Source: Pseudomonas sp. RIT-PI-S
GTDB taxonomy: Bacteria > Pseudomonadota > Gammaproteobacteria > Pseudomonadales > Pseudomonadaceae
Reading direction: 5' to 3'
Assembly: GCF_025642975.1 (NCBI RefSeq)
Contig: NZ_JANZKJ010000020.1
Location: 1-64,000 of the forward strand
Length of the DNA: 64,000 bases
Positions 51,087-58,369 of the stretch are shown here, in pieces. Every line of letters starts with the position of its first letter. Positions within the stretch are counted from its first letter, which is position 1. Below the pieces are notes generated by a model that worked only from the letters and a program-made list of their open reading frames with translations, was not told the DNA's origin and did no database searches. Made by a program: the position numbers and the translations under genes.

Positions 51087-53381
51087 ATGCACGCCAGTGT
51101 AAGCGGCGCCGCCACGCCACGGCCCCGGTTGTGGCTGGGCAGCGTCGAGTTCAGCGCGTTCGAGCCACGCAATGGGCGGATGCAGCGCCACGTTCAGCAT
51201 CGTGCCGCGCTCGCCTTCGGTTATAGCGGGCAATACCTGGCGCCCTCCTCCGGCCCCGCACCTCGCGGCAACGCCAGCGCGGTTGCCCGCGACCTGGGGG
51301 TTGAACGCCAGGCCCGGGAGCAACTGCTGCGTCTGGGCTTTCGTATCGCCACGCGGCAAAGCAAGGCACTGCCGGACAGCGCCGGAGAGCTCTACGAGCT
51401 GCCCTCCGACAGCGCCTGGCTTCGGTTTGTGTTGCACGACCTGCCCGCCCTGCGCGAACAAGGCTGGGAAATCGAATACGGCGAGCAATTCAGCTTTCAG
51501 CTCACCCCGGTAGATGACTGGTACGCAGTGGTCGAGGAAGCCAGCGGGCATGACTGGTTCGACCTGGAGCTGGGCATCGTGGTCAATGGGGAGCGGCAAA
51601 GCCTGTTGCCCATCCTCCTCAACCTGGTGCGCAGCCACCCAGATGCCCTGAAGCCTGGGGCGATCGCCAGGCGCAAGGACGACGAACTGCTGGTGGTGCC
51701 GCTGCCGGGCGCTCAGGCGAACAAGCGCGCCGTTCAGGTCGCGCTCCCCTACGCCCGGCTCAAGCCCGTGCTGGCGGCACTGGGCGACGTTTATCAACAA
51801 GAGGCCGGCGTGACCCGGCTGCGGCTAGCGACCCCCGATGCCTCGCGCCTCAATGCGCTCGCCGAGCTGCCGCTGCGCTGGCAAGGAGGGGAACGCTTGC
51901 GGGAGCTGGCTACCCGCCTGCGCGACCTGCGTAGCCGCCCTTGCCTTGCGCCTAGCGGCCTGAATGCAACCCTGCGCGGCTATCAGCTCGAGGGGCTGAG
52001 CTGGATGCAAAACCTGCGTGAACTGGAAGTGGGCGGCATACTGGCGGACGACATGGGCTTGGGCAAAACGCTACAAGCCCTGGCGCATATTCTTACCGAG
52101 AAGAACGCAGGGCGCCTCGACCGCCCGGTGATGGTGGTCATGCCCACCAGCCTGATTCCCAACTGGCAGGACGAAGCCAGCCGCTTCGCGCCGGGGCTCC
52201 GCGTGCTCACCTTGCAAGGGGTGGGCAGGAAGAAGTATTTCGATCGCCTGGATGAATACGACCTGCTGCTGACTACCTACGCCCTGCTGCCCAAGGACGT
52301 GGAACGCATCGGCCAGCTCAAGCTGCACCTGCTCATCCTCGACGAAGCCCAATACATCAAGACCCCCGGCAGCAAGGCGGCGCAGGCCGCTCGCCGCTTC
52401 GACGCCAGGCAACGCCTGTGCCTGAGCGGCACTCCGCTGGAAAACCACCTAGGCGAGCTCTGGTCGCTGTTCCACTTCCTGATGCCCGGCTGGCTGGGCG
52501 ACAGCAAGGCCTTCAACCTCCACTACCGGGTGCCGATCGAGCGCCACGAAGACCAGGAACGCCTGCAACACCTTAATGCGAGGATCAAACCCTTCCTGCT
52601 ACGTCGTACCAAAGAGCAAGTTGCCACTGAATTGCCCGCCAAGACCGACATCATCCAGTGGGTCGAGCTCAACGACGCCCAGCGCGACCTTTATGAAACC
52701 GTTCGCCTGGCGATGGACCGCAAAGTACGCGCGGAAATCAGCCGCAAAGGCATGGCCCGTAGCCAAATCATCATCCTGGAAGCCTTGCTCAAGCTGCGCC
52801 AGGTGTGCTGCGACCTGCGCCTGGTGGATAAATCTCGCGGCCCGGAGCTCGCCGGCAGTTCGGGTAAGCTCGAAAGCCTGATGGGCATGCTCGAGCGGCT
52901 GATGGCCGAGGACCGCCGCGTTCTAGTGTTTTCGCAGTTCACCTCGATGCTTGAGCTGATCGAAGCCGAGCTGCAACAGCGCGGCATGGGGTACGCGCTG
53001 CTCACCGGCAGCAGCCGTGACCGCCGCGCGCCCGTGGAGGACTTCCAGCAGGGCCGCAAGCGCATCTTCCTGATCAGCCTGAAGGCCGGCGGGGTCGGTT
53101 TGAACCTGACGGCCGCCGACACGGTGATTCACTATGACCCCTGGTGGAACCCCGCCGCGGAGCAACAAGCCACCGACCGCGCCTATCGCATCGGCCAGGA
53201 CAAACCGGTATTCGTGTTCAAGCTGATCACCCGCGGGACCGTCGAAGAGAAAATCGCTCAACTGCAACAGGAAAAGACCGCTCTCGCCGCCGGGGTGCTC
53301 GATGGCCGCCGCGCCGCGGATTGGCGCTGGGAGCCGGAGGACATCGAAGCACTGCTCGAACCCTTGCCGGAGCAGCGATAG
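51087..53381 (+). CDS. SNF2/RapA-type DEAD/DEAH helicase
   Basis: It is a predicted DNA translocase of the SNF2 family; its role in the cell is not known. The 764-residue product has about 270 residues of unassigned N-terminal sequence. Walker A is in ILADDMGLGKTLQALAHIL and motif II in LLILDEAQYIKTPGS. LCLSGTPLENHLGELWSLF follows, and motifs V-VI are KAGGVGLNLTAADTVIHYDPW and TDRAYRIGQDKPVFVFKL. It begins 33 nt after mfd in the same frame, with a stop between, so it is likely co-transcribed. No clear ribosome site precedes the ATG, and the start is uncertain. Confidence 0.9.
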   Translation: MHASVSGAATPRPRLWLGSVEFSAFEPRNGRMQRHVQHRAALAFGYSGQYLAPSSGPAPRGNASAVARDLGVERQAREQLLRLGFRIATRQSKALPDSAGELYELPSDSAWLRFVLHDLPALREQGWEIEYGEQFSFQLTPVDDWYAVVEEASGHDWFDLELGIVVNGERQSLLPILLNLVRSHPDALKPGAIARRKDDELLVVPLPGAQANKRAVQVALPYARLKPVLAALGDVYQQEAGVTRLRLATPDASRLNALAELPLRWQGGERLRELATRLRDLRSRPCLAPSGLNATLRGYQLEGLSWMQNLRELEVGGILADDMGLGKTLQALAHILTEKNAGRLDRPVMVVMPTSLIPNWQDEASRFAPGLRVLTLQGVGRKKYFDRLDEYDLLLTTYALLPKDVERIGQLKLHLLILDEAQYIKTPGSKAAQAARRFDARQRLCLSGTPLENHLGELWSLFHFLMPGWLGDSKAFNLHYRVPIERHEDQERLQHLNARIKPFLLRRTKEQVATELPAKTDIIQWVELNDAQRDLYETVRLAMDRKVRAEISRKGMARSQIIILEALLKLRQVCCDLRLVDKSRGPELAGSSGKLESLMGMLERLMAEDRRVLVFSQFTSMLELIEAELQQRGMGYALLTGSSRDRRAPVEDFQQGRKRIFLISLKAGGVGLNLTAADTVIHYDPWWNPAAEQQATDRAYRIGQDKPVFVFKLITRGTVEEKIAQLQQEKTALAAGVLDGRRAADWRWEPEDIEALLEPLPEQR

Positions 53382-53565
53382 CCCGGGTGGCACCGGCTCG
53401 CCGGCTGCGCCTGTGGGAGATTCCAGGGTTGTCCGCAAGCTTTAATGCCTAGCCGCGCGGCTTGCTAGCGACAGACGTGATACGGAGCTGCGTCTGATCG
53501 CGGGCGAGCCCAGTGGTTACAGCCCTGATGTGCAGGAGCTGGCGACAGCCTGCGAACGTGATGAA

Positions 53566-54303
53566 TCAGCCGTGCAATACCCTGGCCAACACGTTGCGGA
53601 CCTTACCGATACCCTGATGCAGCGCCGCCTCGATCTCCGCCATGGTAATCACATCCGTACTTTTGCCTGCCGCGGGGTTCACCACCAGCGCCAGGCAGGC
53701 ATAGGCCAAGTCGATTTCCCGGGCCAGCGCGGCTTCGGGCATACCGGTCATGCCGACGATGTCGCAGCCGTCGCGCTCCATCCGGGCGATCTCGGCAACG
53801 GTTTCCAACCGCGGCCCCTGGGTGCAGCCATACACGCCAAAGTCGCTGCCGGCATACCCCTCGGCCGCGAGCGCAGCGATCAACTGCTGGCGCAATGGCT
53901 CGCTGTAGGGGTAGCTGAAGTCGATGTGGGTCACCTGGTCCAGGTCATCGGCAAAGAACGTATGTTCGCGCCCACTGGTGTAATCCACCAATTGATGAGG
54001 CACGCACAGGTGACCGGTGCCCATGGCGGGGTGAATACCACCCACCGCGTTGACCGCCAGCACCGCCTGGGCGCCAGCCTGCTTGAGCGCCCAGAGGTTC
54101 GCCCGGTAGTTGACCTTGTGCGGTGGAAAACGATGCGGATGGCCATGCCGGGCCAGGAACAGTACCTCTCGCCCGGCATATTCGCCCACCAGCACCGGTG
54201 CGGAAGGCGCGCCATAGGGCGTTTCAATATCGACCGACCGGCGGATTTCCAGGCCGTCGAGCTGGGTCAACCCAGTCCCGCCAATGATTGCGTAGGTAGT
54301 CAT
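53566..54303 (-). CDS. S-methyl-5'-thioinosine phosphorylase (MTAP/PNP family)
   Basis: It phosphorolyses methylthioinosine in methionine salvage, the Pseudomonas route after deamination of methylthioadenosine. The 245-residue product begins MTTYAIIGGTGL with AGGAG 7-8 nt upstream. It has the phosphate-binding FLARHGHPHRFPPHKVNYRAN and NAVGGIHPAM, and the base-binding MTGMPEAALARE. The ATG at 54303 is preferred over the preceding non-ATG in-frame codon. It follows nagZ by 2 nt. MTA versus MTI preference is inferred from the locus. Confidence 0.9.
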   Translation of the reverse strand: MTTYAIIGGTGLTQLDGLEIRRSVDIETPYGAPSAPVLVGEYAGREVLFLARHGHPHRFPPHKVNYRANLWALKQAGAQAVLAVNAVGGIHPAMGTGHLCVPHQLVDYTSGREHTFFADDLDQVTHIDFSYPYSEPLRQQLIAALAAEGYAGSDFGVYGCTQGPRLETVAEIARMERDGCDIVGMTGMPEAALAREIDLAYACLALVVNPAAGKSTDVITMAEIEAALHQGIGKVRNVLARVLHG

Positions 54304-54305
54304 GG

Positions 54306-55334
54306 TCAAGCTCCTGGCTCGAGCAGCCCGGCGTGGCGCAGCGCGCTCAGCGCTTGCAACCAGCGAGGGTGCTGCCGATATTCGGGGGTAAGGTAAGCGC
54401 GGCGGCGCATGCCGGCCAACCGCAACGGGGCAGTGACACCCAGGCGCTGGGCGGCGCCAAGCGCCAGCTCGGCAGCGGCGCGGTCATTGCACACCAGGCC
54501 CATGTCGCAACCGGCGCCAAGCGCGGCTTCGATACGTGCCGCCGCATCGCCCACCACGTGCGCGCCAGCCATGGACAGGTCGTCGCTGAAGATCACGCCC
54601 TCGAACGCCAGCTCGCCCCGCAGAATGTCCTGCAGCCAGCGGCGCGAGAAGCCTGCGGGGTTGGCATCTACCGCCGGGTAGATCACATGGGCAGGCATCA
54701 CCGCCGCCAGGTGCTGCCGCAGCTGGATAAAGGGTTGCATATCAGTTGCGCGCAGCGTGGCAAGGTCGCGCTCATCCACCGGGATGGCCACGTGAGAATC
54801 GGCTTCGGCCCAGCCATGGCCGGGGAAGTGCTTCCCGCAAGCGGCCATGCCGGCCTGGTTCATACCCTCGATAAAAGCACCGGCCAGCGCCGTGGCCCTG
54901 AGCGGGTCGCCATTGAAAGAACGGGCGCCGATGACCGCGCTGCGCCCATGGTCGAGGTCCAGCACCGGGGCGAAGCTTAGGTCCAGCCCAGCGGCGAGCA
55001 CTTCAACGGCCATGATCCAGCCGCAGGCCCGGGCCAGGGCTTCGGCCTCAACGCCCTGGGCAGCTTCAGCGATCCGGCCCATGGCCGGCAGGCGCACGAA
55101 GCCGTGGCGCAGGCGTTGCACCCGCCCGCCTTCCTGGTCGACCGCGAGGATCAGATCAGGGCGCAGGGCGCGGATGCTGGCGCACAAGTCTCGCACCTGG
55201 CGCGGATGCTCGATATTGCGGGCAAAAAGGATAAGGCCGCCCACCTGGGGTTGGCGCAGCAGATGACGGTCGTCGGCGGTCAGCCAAGTGCCGGCGATGT
55301 CGACCATCAGAGAGCCCTGAAGGCTGACGCTCAT
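54306..55334 (-). CDS. nagZ: Beta-N-acetylhexosaminidase NagZ
   Basis: It removes GlcNAc from anhydromuropeptides in cytoplasmic peptidoglycan recycling and thereby influences AmpC induction. The 342-residue GH3 enzyme has VDQEGGRVQRLR and the KHFPGHGWAEADSH loop with its catalytic His. FSDDLSMAG carries the nucleophile Asp. It is cytoplasmic (no signal peptide) and transcribed with the following phosphorylase gene. Confidence 0.96.
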   Translation of the reverse strand: MSVSLQGSLMVDIAGTWLTADDRHLLRQPQVGGLILFARNIEHPRQVRDLCASIRALRPDLILAVDQEGGRVQRLRHGFVRLPAMGRIAEAAQGVEAEALARACGWIMAVEVLAAGLDLSFAPVLDLDHGRSAVIGARSFNGDPLRATALAGAFIEGMNQAGMAACGKHFPGHGWAEADSHVAIPVDERDLATLRATDMQPFIQLRQHLAAVMPAHVIYPAVDANPAGFSRRWLQDILRGELAFEGVIFSDDLSMAGAHVVGDAAARIEAALGAGCDMGLVCNDRAAAELALGAAQRLGVTAPLRLAGMRRRAYLTPEYRQHPRWLQALSALRHAGLLEPGA

Positions 55335-55401
55335 GAAAAATCCTTTGGGAAAGCAACGGGGCCGCTACTTTACCCAATCCATGGCAGGCTGTCGCGGCAG
55401 C

Positions 55402-56103
55402 TCAGGCCTTGACCGCGGTAGCCTTGCTGCGGGGCCGCAACTGCGCGCTGGACATCGCCGGATCGCTGACCCCGCTGTCGGCACGCATGCCCGCGGCCAG
55501 GAACGGCACCATCAGGCGCATGACCTGCTCGATCGAGGTATTCACGCCAAAATCATTCTCGGCGATGGCTCGCAGCGCCTTGATCCCGGACATGCTGAAT
55601 GCCGCCGCGCCGAGCATGAAGTGCACCCGCCAGAACAGTTCCAGCGCGGGCACGCGCGGGGCGGCCTCATGGACCAGCAGCATGTAGCGGCGGAACACTT
55701 TGCCGTACATGTCTTCAAGATAACGACGCAAATGGCCCTGGCTCTCGCTGAATGCCAGGCCGAGCAGGCGCATGAAGATGGACAGGTCGTTATTGCTACG
55801 CGGCTGCACCGAGAGCGCTTGGTCCACAAGAATTTCCAGCAGCTCCTCGAGGCTCGCTCGGTGCTCCGGACGAGCGGCGCGGCGTTCCAGTTCTCGATCG
55901 AGACTCGCACAGAAAGGCCCCAGGAAACGAGAGAATACCGCCTGTATGAGGGCCTTCTTCGACCCGAAGTGGTAGTTCACCGCGGCGAGGTTGACCCCGG
56001 CCTTGCCGGTAATGAGCCGCAGAGACGTTTCGGCGAACCCTTTTTCCGCGAACAATTGTTCAGCGGCATCGAGAATGCGCTCGACGGTTTCCGACTGGGC
56101 CAT
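55402..56103 (-). CDS. psrA: TetR-family regulator PsrA (fatty-acid responsive)
   Basis: It senses long-chain fatty acids and controls beta-oxidation and rpoS in Pseudomonas. The 233-residue product from the ATG at 56103 has a TetR helix-turn-helix (ILDAAEQLFAEKGFAETSLR, then NLAAVNYHFGSKKALIQAVF). A ligand domain follows. An upstream extension to 56163 would cover the operator boxes, so it is rejected. Two perfect PsrA boxes lie immediately upstream, fitting autoregulation. fadBA in the same window is a known target class. Confidence 0.95.
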   Translation of the reverse strand: MAQSETVERILDAAEQLFAEKGFAETSLRLITGKAGVNLAAVNYHFGSKKALIQAVFSRFLGPFCASLDRELERRAARPEHRASLEELLEILVDQALSVQPRSNNDLSIFMRLLGLAFSESQGHLRRYLEDMYGKVFRRYMLLVHEAAPRVPALELFWRVHFMLGAAAFSMSGIKALRAIAENDFGVNTSIEQVMRLMVPFLAAGMRADSGVSDPAMSSAQLRPRSKATAVKA

Positions 56104-56118
56104 GGTTGCTCCGGCTGA

Positions 56119-56145
56119 CAAACAGGTGTTTGAAACATACGTTTG
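56119..56145. promoter_or_regulatory. Two abutting PsrA boxes upstream of psrA
   Basis: CAAAC-AGGT-GTTTG (56119-56132) and GAAAC-ATAC-GTTTG (56132-56145) both match the PsrA consensus (G/C)AAAC-N2-4-GTTT(G/C) and share one base. They sit 16-42 bp before the psrA start codon, where bound PsrA would block its own transcription. Confidence 0.85.
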
Positions 56146-56244
56146 GCCCGCGTAACTTGTCAAGCCAGCCGGCTATTTTCCAGCCATACGGCCCGGCGTT
56201 CAAGCATTCGAATAGGCGCCTGGGGGATTGCCAAGCACGCCATA

Positions 56245-56279
56245 CTGTATATAATTCCAGTCACTGTATAAAAAGCCAG
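56245..56279 (+). promoter_or_regulatory. Two LexA (SOS) boxes upstream of lexA
   Basis: CTG-N10-CAG occurs twice: CTGTATATAATTCCAG (56245-56260) and CTG at 56264-56266 with CAG at 56277-56279. Both start CTGTATA and end within 11 bp of the lexA ATG. Tandem boxes are the classic autoregulated layout and would repress lexA-sulA until RecA-triggered LexA cleavage. Confidence 0.9.
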
Positions 56280-56289
56280 AGCCAACGCC

Positions 56290-56901
56290 ATGCAGAAACT
56301 TACGCCACGCCAGGCCGAGATCCTCGCTTTCATTAAGCGTTGCCTCGACGATAATGGCTTCCCCCCTACCCGCGCGGAGATCGCTCAGGAATTAGGGTTC
56401 AAGTCCCCCAATGCCGCCGAGGAACACCTCAAGGCGCTGGCACGCAAGGGTGCGATCGAAATGACGCCGGGGGCCTCACGTGGCATTCGCATTCCCGGTG
56501 CTGAACCGCGCCTGGCCAGCGAAGCTACCCTCCCGATCATTGGCCGCGTGGCTGCCGGTGCACCGATCCTCGCCGAGCAACATATCGAAGATGCCTGCAA
56601 CATCAATCCTGCCTTCTTCCATCCCCGTGCGGACTACCTGCTGCGCGTTCATGGCATGAGCATGAAGGACGTCGGCATCATGGACGGCGACCTGCTGGCG
56701 GTGCACACCTGCCGAGAGGCTCGCAATGGCCAGATCGTCGTTGCGCGCATTGGCGAGGAAGTCACGGTAAAGCGTTTCAACCGTACCGGCCACAAAGTGC
56801 AATTGCTTGCTGAAAATCCCGAGTTCGCGCCCATTGAAATCGACCTGCGGGAACAGGAGCTAGTCATCGAAGGGCTCAGCGTCGGCGTCATCCGCCGATA
56901 A
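56290..56901 (+). CDS. lexA: SOS repressor LexA
   Basis: It represses SOS genes and self-cleaves on RecA filaments. The 203-residue product has the N-terminal winged helix (RQAEILAFIKRCLDDNGFPPTRAEIAQELGF-type region), the Ala89-Gly90 cleavage bond in VAAGAP, and the catalytic Ser124 (HGMSM) and Lys161 (VTVKRFN) dyad. sulA follows 12 nt later, so the two are co-regulated. Confidence 0.98.
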   Translation: MQKLTPRQAEILAFIKRCLDDNGFPPTRAEIAQELGFKSPNAAEEHLKALARKGAIEMTPGASRGIRIPGAEPRLASEATLPIIGRVAAGAPILAEQHIEDACNINPAFFHPRADYLLRVHGMSMKDVGIMDGDLLAVHTCREARNGQIVVARIGEEVTVKRFNRTGHKVQLLAENPEFAPIEIDLREQELVIEGLSVGVIRR

Positions 56902-56913
56902 TCAGGAGGCGAC

Positions 56914-57399
56914 ATGCAGTTTTCCCCGGTAATGCCCAATAGCGTTCAGCACACCCAGCTGTCGTTGTTCGAAGCCTTCATCGCCCCTGGCGGTCAGCCT
57001 TTTCAAAAGGTACCAATTGACAATTGGCCTGGCCAGGCTCCGGAGGTGTTCAGCGAGTTGAGCCTTCGCGGGGCGACGGGGAACTGCCTGAGCCTACTGG
57101 CCCCAATGCTTCGCGAGTTAAGCGACGGAGAACACATGCGCTGGCTGACGCTGGTAGCGCCACCGGCCAGCCTTACCCAGAACTGGTTGCGCGAAGCCGG
57201 GCTGAATCGAGAGCGGATCTTGTTACTGCAGCCGCGCGCCAACCAGACACCCCTGCAGCTTGTGTGCGAAGCATTGCGCCTCGGCAGGAGCCATACAGTG
57301 GTGAGTTGGGTGAACCCGCTGAACAGTGCAGGTCGTCAGCAATTGATCGCTGCGGCACGCCAGGGCGACGCGCAAAGCCTGAACATCCGAATGGGTTGA
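56914..57399 (+). CDS. sulA: SOS cell division inhibitor SulA
   Basis: It blocks FtsZ polymerisation during DNA damage. The 161-residue product has the family region LSLLAPMLRELSDGEHMRWLTLVAPP, then REAGLNRERILLLQPRANQTPL and HTVVSWVNPLN. It is directly downstream of lexA and presumably shares its SOS promoter. Confidence 0.94.
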   Translation: MQFSPVMPNSVQHTQLSLFEAFIAPGGQPFQKVPIDNWPGQAPEVFSELSLRGATGNCLSLLAPMLRELSDGEHMRWLTLVAPPASLTQNWLREAGLNRERILLLQPRANQTPLQLVCEALRLGRSHTVVSWVNPLNSAGRQQLIAAARQGDAQSLNIRMG

Positions 57400-57515
57400 A
57401 ATGGTCGTAGGGAGCAGGGCTGGCCATCCGGCAAAGCCCGCGAACCGCGGCGCCTGAGGTTGGCAGGTTGTCGCCTGCTCCTGCAGGGCAAGGCCGGAAG
57501 CTTGTCCTGAATCAT

Positions 57516-57749
57516 TCAATGCAAAACGCGTGATGCCTCGCCATGATCGAAATCACCTTCGACCAGCTTGCCAGCCATCTGCACACCTACGCTCAGCATG
57601 GCCTTGGCGACTTCCACATGCTGCCCTTGAAGAAAAGCCTTGGCATCCTCGGAAAAGTTCAGCGTAACCAGCGAGCCTTCGTCCTCGGCGCGACGCAGCT
57701 CGATCCGGCCGTCTGGCAGTTCGACGATTTCAAGAAAGGACGTAGACAT
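57516..57749 (-). CDS. Conserved hypothetical protein (77 aa)
   Basis: A short conserved Pseudomonas protein without a known function. From the ATG at 57749 it begins MSTSFLEIVELPDGRIELRRAEDEGSL, a beta-type start. A helical part (EDAKAFLQGQHVEVAKAMLSVG) ends with an acidic tail. It lies between sulA and the DUF6586 gene, on the strand of topA. Confidence 0.8.
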   Translation of the reverse strand: MSTSFLEIVELPDGRIELRRAEDEGSLVTLNFSEDAKAFLQGQHVEVAKAMLSVGVQMAGKLVEGDFDHGEASRVLH

Positions 57750-57800
57750 AACGTGAAGGTTCTCCGAGAAAGGCAGGCATTGTAGCAGCCGGCGCACGGA

Positions 57801-58325
57801 TCAGCACTCACTTAGCCCGTCTCGGAACCTGATAGCCAAGGATTTAAGCTGCTGACGCCACTGTTCAAGCTCCTGTCGATCAAGCAACGGCGCGGGTGAT
57901 GGCTCATCCAGGCTCACGGCCTGGATCAATGGCTGGGTTACATCATGCTTGGCTTTCTTGGGCGCTCGCGGCGGTTGCCACAGGCCCGAATACTCGCGCA
58001 GCAGGCCGGCTAGCCAGGTATCGCTGTTGCCGGCCAACTCGACCAGCTCCCCCAGTTGCGGGTTTGGCGCCGCTGCCAGGGCTTCGGCGGTCAGGAAGCG
58101 TTCGGCCCGCGGCGAGTCGGCGTCTGCCAGGCGATAGTACCCGGCAATCTCATGGCACAACCCAAGCAAGGCGCCGTACAGGTGAAACAATACCGCCTCG
58201 CGCTCTGCCTGGGCCAGCGCCACTGCATTCATGGCCGCGCCTTGTTCGGCGCGCCCTAACGCCTCCAGCGCCAGGCCTGCGAAGTAGATCTTCTGGTTGG
58301 TACGGGTGTACAGCTCATGAGCCAT
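57801..58325 (-). CDS. DUF6586-like conserved hypothetical protein
   Basis: The 174-residue product is Ala/Leu-rich and helical (TNQKIYFAGLALEALGRAE, then EAVLFHLYGALLGLCHEIAGYYRLAD). A Pro-rich linker near residue 118-145 joins a C-terminal helix. It follows topA on the same strand by 44 nt. Function unknown; the DUF number is recalled rather than checked. Confidence 0.75.
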   Translation of the reverse strand: MAHELYTRTNQKIYFAGLALEALGRAEQGAAMNAVALAQAEREAVLFHLYGALLGLCHEIAGYYRLADADSPRAERFLTAEALAAAPNPQLGELVELAGNSDTWLAGLLREYSGLWQPPRAPKKAKHDVTQPLIQAVSLDEPSPAPLLDRQELEQWRQQLKSLAIRFRDGLSEC

Positions 58326-58369
58326 GGTGAACCTCCCAGAACAAGCCGGGCCGATGGGCCCGGCGGCAT

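Noticed and set aside
53382..53565. REP-like fragments (GTGGGAG, CGCGGGCGAGCC, GGAGCTGGCGACAGCC) between convergent genes
   Set aside because: They resemble degenerate Pseudomonas REP elements but form no complete paired hairpin, so no repeat is called.
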